A stretch of DNA of 64,000 nucleotides from Streptomyces griseofuscus (GTDB lineage Bacteria; Actinomycetota; Actinomycetes; Streptomycetales; Streptomycetaceae): positions 6,847,501 through 6,911,500 of the forward strand of contig NZ_CP051006.1 of NCBI RefSeq assembly GCF_014673495.1, in the 5' to 3' direction. Below are positions 57,630 through 64,000 of this stretch, in pieces. The notes under the pieces are model-generated. The model was given only the letters and a program-made list of their open reading frames with translations, was not told where the DNA came from and did not search any database. Position 1 is the stretch's first letter. Each line of letters opens with the position of its first letter. The position numbers were made by a program, and so were the translations under genes.

Positions 57630-59060
57630 ATGATCACGCGTCAGCAGCCGTCCGCGGGCCCCGGTGCGCGCCTGATGCGCCGCAAGCCCGTGGAACTCCT
57701 GGTCGCCGAGGGCGGCCACGGCGAGGGCGGAACGCTGCGGCGCTCGCTCGGGCTGTGGCAGCTGACCATGATCAGCATCGGGGCCACGCTCGGCACCGGC
57801 ATCTTCGTGGTCCTCGGCGAGGCCGTCCCCAAGGCGGGCCCCGCCGTCATCCTGTCCTTCGTGCTCGCCGGCTTCACCGCGCTGTTCTCGGCCCTGTCCT
57901 ACGCCGAACTCGCGGGCACCATCCCGGTCGCCGGCTCCTCCTACTCGTACGCCTACGCCACGCTGGGCGAGCTGATCGCCTGGGTCTGCGGCTGGTGCCT
58001 GCTGCTGGAGTACGGCGTCTCGGTCGCCGCCGTCGCGGTCGGCTGGGGCCAGTATCTGAACGAGCTGCTGGACGGCACCGTCGGCTTCACCTTCCCGGCC
58101 GCCCTGTCCGCCCCACCGGGCCACGGCGGCGTCTTCAACCTGCCCGCCCTGATCGTCGTCCTGCTCGCCATGGCGTTACTGCTCGGCGGCGCCAAGGAGT
58201 CCGCGCGGGTCAACACCGTGATGGTGTGCGTGAAGATCGCCGCGCTGATCCTGTTCTGCGCGGTCGGCCTCATGGGGGTCCGGGCCGGGAACTACACGCC
58301 CTTCATGCCGCTCGGCATGGCCGGGGTCAGCGCGGCCGGCGGCACGCTGTTCTTCTCGTACATCGGCTTCGACGCGGCCTCCACCGCGGGCGAGGAGGCG
58401 AAGGACGCGGCGCGTGACCTGCCCCGCGCGATCATGCTGTCGCTGGTCATCGTGACGGCCCTGTACGTGCTGGTCGCGGCCGTCGCGGTCGGCGCCAGGC
58501 CGTGGCGCTCCTTCAGCGGCTCCGAGGCGGCGCTGGCCCAGATCATGCGGGACGTCACCGGACAGCGGTTCTGGGCGACCCTGCTGGCCTTCTGCGCGGT
58601 CATCGCCATCGCCAGCGTGGTGCTGACCGTGCTCTACGGCCAGACGCGCATCCTGTTCGCCATGTCCCGCGACGGCCTCATGCCGAGGATCTTCGAGCGG
58701 GTGCACCCGAGGAGCGGCACCCCGCGGGCCAACACCGTCATCGTGTCCCTGTTCTGCGGCGTCCTCGCGGCGGCGGTCCCGCTCGGGCAGCTGGCCGACG
58801 CCACCAGCATCGGCACGCTGTTCGCCTTCGCGCTCGTCAATGTGGCGGTCGTGGTGCTGCGGCGGACGCGGCCGGGAATGCGGCGCACCTTCCGGGTGCC
58901 GCTGTCGCCGCTGCTGCCCGCGCTCGGCTTCTTCTTCTGCGTGTGGCTCATGGGGAGCCTGTCCAGCGTGACCTGGACGGTGTTCGGTGTCTGGCTGGCG
59001 GTCGGGCTCGTGTTCTACTTCGTATACGGCTTTCGCCGGTCCCGTCTCGCGAAAAAGTAA
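57630..59060 (+). CDS. APC superfamily amino-acid permease
   Basis: 476 aa, about 12 hydrophobic segments. APC signature near the first helix: TMISIGATLGTGIFVVLGEAV; also SYAELAGTIPVAGSSYSYAY and IGFDAASTAGEEAKDAARDLPRAI. CAT-like (cationic amino-acid) transporters share these motifs, but the substrate is not assignable. TACCGT ends 7 nt before ATG 57630, so the mRNA is probably leaderless; the upstream GTG at 57621 overlaps that hexamer. Followed within 14 bp by an Lrp/AsnC-family regulator, which may control it. Confidence 0.86.
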   Translation: MITRQQPSAGPGARLMRRKPVELLVAEGGHGEGGTLRRSLGLWQLTMISIGATLGTGIFVVLGEAVPKAGPAVILSFVLAGFTALFSALSYAELAGTIPVAGSSYSYAYATLGELIAWVCGWCLLLEYGVSVAAVAVGWGQYLNELLDGTVGFTFPAALSAPPGHGGVFNLPALIVVLLAMALLLGGAKESARVNTVMVCVKIAALILFCAVGLMGVRAGNYTPFMPLGMAGVSAAGGTLFFSYIGFDAASTAGEEAKDAARDLPRAIMLSLVIVTALYVLVAAVAVGARPWRSFSGSEAALAQIMRDVTGQRFWATLLAFCAVIAIASVVLTVLYGQTRILFAMSRDGLMPRIFERVHPRSGTPRANTVIVSLFCGVLAAAVPLGQLADATSIGTLFAFALVNVAVVVLRRTRPGMRRTFRVPLSPLLPALGFFFCVWLMGSLSSVTWTVFGVWLAVGLVFYFVYGFRRSRLAKK

Positions 59061-59074
59061 GTGAACCACCCGCT

Positions 59075-59527
59075 GTGTTGAACGATCTCGACGAACGCAT
59101 CGTGCACGCCCTCGCCGAGGACGCCCGCCGCTCCTACGCGGACATCGGGCAACTGGTCGGACTGTCCGCGCCCGCGGTGAAACGGCGGGTGGACCGCTTG
59201 CGGGCCACCGGAGCGATCACCGGATTCACCGTGCGGGTGGATCCCGCGGCGCTCGGCTGGGAGACCGAGGGGTACATCGAGATCTACTGCCGCCGCAACA
59301 CCTCGCCGGAGACGATCCTGCGGGGCCTGGAGCGCTACCAGGAGGTCGTGGCGGCGTCGACGGTCACCGGGGAGGCGGACGCGATCGCGCAGGTCTTCGC
59401 CTCCGACATGCGGCACTTCGAACGGGTCCTGGAACGGATCGCGGGCGAACCGTTCGTGGAACGGACGAAGTCCGTACTGGTGCTGTCACCCCTGCTGCGA
59501 AGGTTCTCCTCGGGCGCGCCGGGGTGA
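59075..59527 (+). CDS. Lrp/AsnC family transcriptional regulator
   Basis: 150 aa from GTG 59075 (TTG 59078 is possible). N-terminal AsnC-type HTH (LNDLDERIVHALAEDARRSYADIGQLVGLSAPAVKRRVDRLRATGAITGF), then an Lrp/RAM ligand-binding domain with VAASTVTGEADAIAQVFA. It lies 14 bp after the permease, so amino-acid-responsive control of that permease is plausible. No clear Shine-Dalgarno. Confidence 0.86.
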   Translation: MLNDLDERIVHALAEDARRSYADIGQLVGLSAPAVKRRVDRLRATGAITGFTVRVDPAALGWETEGYIEIYCRRNTSPETILRGLERYQEVVAASTVTGEADAIAQVFASDMRHFERVLERIAGEPFVERTKSVLVLSPLLRRFSSGAPG

Positions 59528-59547
59528 GCGGCGCGGGCGGAATCCGG

Positions 59548-59617
59548 CTCGGGCCTGTCTGACAATTCCCGTCGTCGCCCGGAGCGCGGCAGACGGGAAT
59601 TGTCAGACAGGCCCGAG
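59548..59617. repeat. Perfect 26-bp inverted repeat (terminator or mobile palindromic element)
   Basis: Arms 59548-59573 and 59592-59617 are exact reverse complements around an 18-nt loop. It sits between the convergent Lrp and GntR genes, so it can serve as a bidirectional terminator. The arm core GGCCTGTCTGACAATTCCCG is unusually AT-rich in the middle for this genome and unlike the GC-only terminators elsewhere in the window, which suggests a dispersed repeat or MITE-like origin. Confidence 0.8.
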
Positions 59618-59640
59618 GGGGTGCTGTCGCTCCCCGAGAC

Positions 59641-60381
59641 CTACTCCGCCGTCTTCCGCGACAGCGCGTTGTTGCCGATGGAGTTGTGCACGCTGAACGT
59701 CACCGCGTCCGGGCGGTAGCGGTCGTCCGACCACTCCACCGGGCGGCCCTCCCGGGTCGTCGTCACGCGGCGCACCCGCAACAGCGGGCTCGTGCGGCGG
59801 ACATGGAGCAGTTCGGCCTCGCGCGCTCCGCAGGCGACCGCGTCGATGATGTGCTCGCCGTAGGCGAAGACCAGCCCGGTGTCGTCGTACAGGCGCTGGG
59901 TGACCGAGGCGCAGTCGGGCTCGATGGACTCGACGGCGGGGGAGATCCAGTCGGCGTAGACCGTGCGTTCGAGCAGGACCGGGTCGCCGTCCAGGCCACG
60001 CAGCCGAAGAACGTGCAACACCGGTGTGCGCAGCGGGATCTGGAGGCGGACGGCGTCCTCGTGGGTGGCCGGGCGGTAGGTCTGCTCGACCACCCGGCCG
60101 GTCGCCTCGCGGCCCATCGCACGGGCCCACTGGGCGAAGCTGCGCAGCTCCTCGAAGCTCTGGCTGCGGCGGCTCGCGAGGACCACGCGGCGGGCGCCCT
60201 GACGGGAGCCGATCAGCCCCTCGGCGGTGAGCGCGGCGACGGCCTGGCGGACCGTGCCGCGCGAGACGCCGTAGTGGGCGGCCAGCTCCGACTCCGAGGG
60301 CAGCCGGCTGCCGACCGTGTACTGCTCGCGGTCGATCGCGCGGCGCAGCTCGTCGGCGATCTCCTCGTGTCGCGCCGTCAT
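59641..60381 (-). CDS. GntR/HutC family (UTRA) transcriptional regulator
   Basis: 246 aa from ATG 60381 (MTARHEEIADELRRAID), with a GGGGAAG box; upstream in-frame starts lack one. N-terminal winged helix (YTVGSRLPSESELAAHYGVSRGTVRQAVAALTAEGLI) and C-terminal UTRA ligand-binding domain (VLHVLRLRGLDGDPVLLERTVY, LLRVRRVTTTREGRPVEW). It is divergent from the ABC importer operon and probably its repressor, acting through the ACTTGT/ACAAGT site in the shared region. Confidence 0.9.
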   Translation of the reverse strand: MTARHEEIADELRRAIDREQYTVGSRLPSESELAAHYGVSRGTVRQAVAALTAEGLIGSRQGARRVVLASRRSQSFEELRSFAQWARAMGREATGRVVEQTYRPATHEDAVRLQIPLRTPVLHVLRLRGLDGDPVLLERTVYADWISPAVESIEPDCASVTQRLYDDTGLVFAYGEHIIDAVACGAREAELLHVRRTSPLLRVRRVTTTREGRPVEWSDDRYRPDAVTFSVHNSIGNNALSRKTAE

Positions 60382-60535
60382 GCTTCCCCTCTGCGTAGGC
60401 GGCTGTGCACAGCGTGACCAGCCTAATCGACGTTTCACCGCGTGCTGGGCGAGCCGTAACTGTGCAGGGAAACAGCGGCTGATGTTCCCTCCGTGTTTAC
60501 GAACGGGACACCGAAGCCGGGCGTACTGAGGCCGA

Positions 60536-60556
60536 CTTGTTCAGACAAGTTTGTCG
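60536..60556. promoter_or_regulatory. Candidate GntR/UTRA operator
   Basis: ACTTGT-TCAG-ACAAGT (60536-60551) overlaps a second inverted repeat GACAA-GT-TTGTC (60545-60556). The arrangement resembles operators of HutC-subfamily regulators (e.g. TTGTCTAGACAA-type sites). It is in the 230-bp divergent region, 56 bp before the substrate-binding protein gene. Confidence 0.55.
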
Positions 60557-60611
60557 AGCGGGTCTACAAACCCTCGTAGCGCCTCGCCCCCGTGCTTCCC
60601 CTGGAGAGACC

Positions 60612-61772
60612 GTGAAGTTGTCCCTGCCGAGAAACGCCGTGCTCGGCGGCTCCCTCGCCGTCGTCGCCGCGCTCGGGCTGAGTGCCTGCGGCGCCGCCCC
60701 CGACAACGCGTCGACCACCACCAAGGACGGCAAGAGCGCCGCCACCGCCGCCTCCGCGGCCGACTTCGGCGGCATGGACGCCCTCGTCAAGGCGGCCAAG
60801 AAGGAGGGCTCGCTGCACATCATCGCGGTGCCCCGCGACTGGGCGAACTACGGCGCGATCATCGACGCCTTCCAGAAGAAGTACGGCATCAAGATCCAGG
60901 ACGAGAGCCCCGACGGCTCCAGCCAGGACGAGATCAACGCGGTCACCTCCCGCAAGGGCCAGGACCGCGCCCCCGACGTCCTCGACCTCGGCAGCTCCTT
61001 CGCCCTCAGCGCCGCCCAGCAGGGCCTGCTCGCCCCCTACAAGGTGTCCTCCTTCGGCGACATCCCGGCCGGTCAGAGGGACCCGCAGGCGCGCTGGTAC
61101 AACGACTACGGCGGCTACATCTCCATCGGCTGCGACGCAGGGCGCGTCAAGGAGTGCCCGACCACCTTCAAGGACCTGCTCAAGCCCCAGTACAAGGGCC
61201 AGGTCGCGCTCAACGGCAACCCGACCAAGTCCGGCTCGGCCTTCGGCGGTGTCTACGCGGCGGCGCTCGCGAACGGCGGCTCCTTCGGCGACATCCAGCC
61301 CGGCCTGGACTTCTTCGCCAAGCTGAAGAAGAACGGCAACTACACGCCGGTCGAGTCCACCCCGGCCACCGTGGAGAAGGGCGAGACCCCGATCTCCATC
61401 GACTGGGACTACCTGAACGCCGGTTACGCCGACGAGTTCAGGTCCAAGGGCCTCGACTGGAAGGTCGTCGTCCCGAGCGACGGCCAGTACGCCCAGTACT
61501 ACTCCCAGGCCATCACCAAGGACGCCCCGCACCCCGCGGCCGCCCGCCTGTGGCAGGAGTTCCTGTACAGCACCGAGGGACAGAACCTGTGGCTCAAGGG
61601 CTACGCCCGCCCGGCCCTGATGACCTCCATGGAGTCGGCCGGCACCCTCGACAAGACGGCCGCCGCCAAGCTGCCCCAGGTCACCGGGTCGGCGTCCTTC
61701 CCGACCGAGGCCGAGCAGAGCAAGGCCAAGACGGTCATCGCGCAGGGCTGGGGTAAGGCCGTCTCCGGATGA
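60612..61772 (+). CDS. ABC transporter substrate-binding lipoprotein
   Basis: 386 aa from GTG 60612, with GGAGAG just upstream. Signal peptide with lipobox: LGGSLAVVAALGLSAC (Cys ~24 is lipidated), then a Ser/Thr linker and a type 2 periplasmic-binding fold (DRAPDVLDLGSSFALSAAQQGLLAPY, TTFKDLLKPQYKGQVALNG, AARLWQEFLYSTEGQ). The last motif is typical for iron(III), thiamine, polyamine and phosphonate-type binding proteins. The substrate is not determined. First of a four-gene operon. Confidence 0.9.
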   Translation: MKLSLPRNAVLGGSLAVVAALGLSACGAAPDNASTTTKDGKSAATAASAADFGGMDALVKAAKKEGSLHIIAVPRDWANYGAIIDAFQKKYGIKIQDESPDGSSQDEINAVTSRKGQDRAPDVLDLGSSFALSAAQQGLLAPYKVSSFGDIPAGQRDPQARWYNDYGGYISIGCDAGRVKECPTTFKDLLKPQYKGQVALNGNPTKSGSAFGGVYAAALANGGSFGDIQPGLDFFAKLKKNGNYTPVESTPATVEKGETPISIDWDYLNAGYADEFRSKGLDWKVVVPSDGQYAQYYSQAITKDAPHPAAARLWQEFLYSTEGQNLWLKGYARPALMTSMESAGTLDKTAAAKLPQVTGSASFPTEAEQSKAKTVIAQGWGKAVSG

Positions 61773-62668
61773 CCACCGCTCTGACGCGCTCGGACGTGGC
61801 GCCCGTCGCTTCGGCGAAGCGACGGCGCCGCGCCCCGGGCTGGCTGGCCGTACTGCCGCTGCTGGTCTTCACCGCCATCGCCTTCGGCCTGCCCGCCCTC
61901 GCGATCCTCGACGGCGCCTTCACCACGAAGGACGCCACCACCGGCGCCACCTCCTACACCGGCGCCAACATGACGGCCTCGCTGCACGGCGCGTACCTCA
62001 CCGCCCTGCTCGGCAGCGTCAGACTGTCCGCGATCTCCGCGGTGCTCGGCGCCCTGTTCGGACTGCCGCTCGCCCAGGCCGTCGCCGGTTCCCGCTCCCG
62101 CGCGCTGCGCGAGGCCGTGCTGACCGCCTCCGGTGTGCTCGCCAACTTCGGCGGCGTCCCGCTGGCCTTCGCCTTCGTGGCCACCCTCGGCAACGCGGGC
62201 GTGCTCACCCTGCACCTCGGCCTGAAGGACAGCGGCTGGGACCTGTACAGCTTCTGGGGCCTGGTCCTCGTCTACCTGTACTTCCTCATCCCGCTGATGG
62301 TCCTCACCATCACCCCCGCCCTCGACGGGCTGCGCGCCCAGTGGCGGGAGGCCGCGCTGAACAACGGCGCCACCGGCGTGCAGTACTGGCGGCACGTGGC
62401 CCTGCCCGTGCTCGCGCCCTCCCTGCTCGGCGGATTCGTGCTGCTGTTCGGCAGCGCCTTCGCCGCCTACGCCACCGCCGCCGCGATGGTCGGCAGCGCG
62501 GTCCCGCTGGTCACCCTCCAGATCGCCGACGCCCTGTCCGGCAACGTCCTGGTCGGGCAGGAGAACGTCGCCCTCGCCCTCAGCCTCGACATGGTCCTGG
62601 TGGCCGGCCTGGTGATGGCCGTGTACCTGCCCCTGCAACGCCGGAGCGCCCGATGGCTCGACGCCTGA
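61769..62668 (+). CDS. ABC transporter permease
   Basis: 299 aa, with about six transmembrane segments; basic start SAKRRRRAPGWLAVLPLLVFTAIAFGLPALAILDG. EAA-like cytoplasmic loop: WREAALNNGATGVQYWRHVALPVLAPSLLGGF. ATGA overlap with the binding-protein gene and a 16-bp overlap with the next permease. Pairs with that permease as a heterodimer. Confidence 0.9.
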   Translation: MTTALTRSDVAPVASAKRRRRAPGWLAVLPLLVFTAIAFGLPALAILDGAFTTKDATTGATSYTGANMTASLHGAYLTALLGSVRLSAISAVLGALFGLPLAQAVAGSRSRALREAVLTASGVLANFGGVPLAFAFVATLGNAGVLTLHLGLKDSGWDLYSFWGLVLVYLYFLIPLMVLTITPALDGLRAQWREAALNNGATGVQYWRHVALPVLAPSLLGGFVLLFGSAFAAYATAAAMVGSAVPLVTLQIADALSGNVLVGQENVALALSLDMVLVAGLVMAVYLPLQRRSARWLDA

Positions 62669-63471
62669 CCCCCTGGCGGTGGGCCGTCCTCGGCCTCGCC
62701 GCCCTGTACTTCCTGGTCCCGCTCGCCGCCTCCGTGGTCTTCACGGTGGACGACCCCGACGGCATCAGCTTCGACGCCTACACCAAGATCCTCTCCGCCG
62801 GCGGCTTCGTCTCCAGCCTGCTGCTGTCGCTGGAGCTGGCCGTGACCACCATCGTGGTCGTGCTGCTGCTGATGGTGCCCGCCGTGGTCGCCCTGCGGCT
62901 CGGCGCGCCCCGGCTGCGCCCGGTGGTCGAGGTGGTCTGCTCGCTGCCGCTGGTGGTGCCGCCGATCGCGTTCGTCGCGGGCATCGTCAGCGTGCTCAAG
63001 TGGGGCCCGGACCATTTGTCCAGGACCCCGCTGTTCCAGACCTTCGTGGCGATCCAGAACCCCAGCTTCCCCGTCGTCCTGGTCCTCGCCTACGTCGTGA
63101 TGGCGCTGCCCTTCGTGTACCGGGCGCTGGACGCCGGCCTGCGCGCCATCGACGTACGCACCCTGGTGGAGGCCGCCCGCAGCTGCGGCGCCTCCTGGCC
63201 GCAGGCGCTGGTGCGGGCCGTACTGCCCAATCTGCGCGGGGCGCTGCTGAACGCGGCCTTCCTCACGCTGGCGCTGGTCCTCGGCGAGTTCACCGTCGCC
63301 CAGCTGCTCGGCTACCAGCCCTTCGCCGTATGGATCTACAACGTCGGCAGCGACCAGGCCCAGATGTCCGTCGCCGTGTCCGTGCTCAGCCTGCTCGTCA
63401 CCTGGGCCCTGCTCCTCGCGCTCGCCGGTGCCGGCGGCGGACGCAACCGAACCGCTCCTTCCCGGGGATGA
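62653..63471 (+). CDS. ABC transporter permease
   Basis: 272 aa from ATG 62653. Six or so transmembrane helices (WAVLGLAALYFLVPLAASVVF, VTTIVVVLLLMVPAVVAL, VVCSLPLVVPPIAFVAGIV). EAA motif LVEAARSCGASWPQALVRAVLPNLRGALLNAAFL. Second subunit of the importer channel. The ATPase gene starts 9 bp later. Confidence 0.9.
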   Translation: MARRLTPWRWAVLGLAALYFLVPLAASVVFTVDDPDGISFDAYTKILSAGGFVSSLLLSLELAVTTIVVVLLLMVPAVVALRLGAPRLRPVVEVVCSLPLVVPPIAFVAGIVSVLKWGPDHLSRTPLFQTFVAIQNPSFPVVLVLAYVVMALPFVYRALDAGLRAIDVRTLVEAARSCGASWPQALVRAVLPNLRGALLNAAFLTLALVLGEFTVAQLLGYQPFAVWIYNVGSDQAQMSVAVSVLSLLVTWALLLALAGAGGGRNRTAPSRG

Positions 63472-63480
63472 CAACACACC

Positions 63481-64000
63481 ATGACCGCCACCACACTTGA
63501 GAAGGCCGCCACCGAGCAGGCCGCGACCGTCGAATTCCGCGGTCTGCGCCGCGAGTTCGGTGCCACCGTCGCCCTCGACGGGCTCGACCTCACCGTCCGC
63601 CCGGGCGAGTTCCTGGCCCTGCTCGGCCCCTCCGGCTGCGGCAAGACCACCGCCCTGCGCATGCTCGCCGGGTTCGAACACCCCGACTCCGGCGCGGTAC
63701 TGGTGGACGGCCGGGACATCACCCAGGTGCCGGCCCACCGCCGCGACGCCGGGATGGTCTTCCAGTCGTACAGCCTCTTCCCGCATCTGAACGCCGTCGA
63801 CAACGTGGCCTTCGGGCTGCGCATGCGGGGCGTACGCGCGGTCGAACGACGTTCCAGGGCAGCCGAGTTGCTGGAACTGGTCGGCCTCGGCGACAAGGGG
63901 GAGCGGTTCCCGCACCAGCTCTCCGGCGGCCAGCAGCAGCGCATCGCGCTCGCCCGCGCCCTCGCCCTGCGCCCCCGCGTCCTGCTGCTCGACGAGCCGC
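63481..64000 (+). CDS. ABC transporter ATP-binding protein (truncated by the window end)
   Basis: Reads from ATG 63481 through the window end with no stop in 173 codons. Walker A GPSGCGKTTAL (~49), Q-loop region MVFQSYSLFPHLNAVDNV, signature LSGGQQQRIALARALALRP and the start of Walker B LLLDEP. The rest, including the D-loop and H-loop, is outside. It completes the ABC importer with the upstream binding protein and two permeases. Confidence 0.92.
   Translation, partial: MTATTLEKAATEQAATVEFRGLRREFGATVALDGLDLTVRPGEFLALLGPSGCGKTTALRMLAGFEHPDSGAVLVDGRDITQVPAHRRDAGMVFQSYSLFPHLNAVDNVAFGLRMRGVRAVERRSRAAELLELVGLGDKGERFPHQLSGGQQQRIALARALALRPRVLLLDEP

Overview
The window is a piece of a Streptomyces chromosome, or that of a very close relative. 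The evidence is very high G+C with G/C in third codon positions, frequent GTG/TTG starts, and developmental genes (BldD, sIHF). The gene order, relA to hisS to rpsD to alaS to aro to efp/nusB/bldD to pyr to mihF/gmk/rpoZ/coaBC/metK/priA to fmt/rsmB/rpe, matches what I remember of the S. coelicolor core (roughly SCO1455-SCO1513) and in part the Mycobacterium pyr region. I could not run a search. No tRNA, rRNA, CRISPR array or intact mobile element is visible.

Layout. 0-10.5 kb: bifunctional (p)ppGpp enzyme RelA, a convergent DUF349 coiled-coil protein, a membrane-anchored cyclophilin, a metallo-hydrolase, HisS, a VKOR-type membrane oxidoreductase, RarA, and ribosomal protein S4 behind a roughly 300-nt leader. 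10.6-19.5 kb: an ATPase regulator on the minus strand, then two small cell-envelope proteins, AlaS, RuvX, MltG and AroE in one direction. 19.7-26 kb: aroC-aroK-aroB with ATGA couplings, a proline-rich P-loop protein, an M24-fold peptidase homologue with altered metal ligands, EF-P and NusB. 26.2-42 kb: bldD, divergent from a long pyrimidine operon (pyrR-pyrB-pyrC-membrane gene-carA-carB-pyrD-pyrF) preceded by a PyrR-type leader hairpin, then mihF (sIHF), gmk, rpoZ, coaBC and metK. 42-50.5 kb: an S1-domain protein, PriA (helicase motifs lost), an HTH protein, fmt, a GNAT acetyltransferase, rsmB, rpe and a SorC-type regulator.

50.6-64 kb is less conserved: an RNase Sa/barnase-like lipoprotein coupled to a barstar, a second STAND ATPase/TPR protein, a large orphan protein with a TagF-like flavour, a small membrane protein, a GuaB1-type GMP reductase, an APC permease followed by an Lrp-family regulator, and a GntR/UTRA regulator divergent from an ABC importer operon whose ATPase runs off the window end.

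How it fits together: most genes serve nucleotide supply and growth control (relA, pyr operon, gmk, guaB1, rpoZ), translation (hisS, alaS, S4, EF-P, fmt, rsmB) and cofactor or aromatic precursors (aro, coaBC, metK). BldD links the block to development. The least explained items are the M24 homologue with changed ligands, the PH-like membrane gene inside the pyr operon, the RNase/barstar pair, a perfect 26-bp inverted repeat at 59.5 kb, a dense G-quadruplex motif at 47.0 kb and a 20-bp palindrome upstream of metK.
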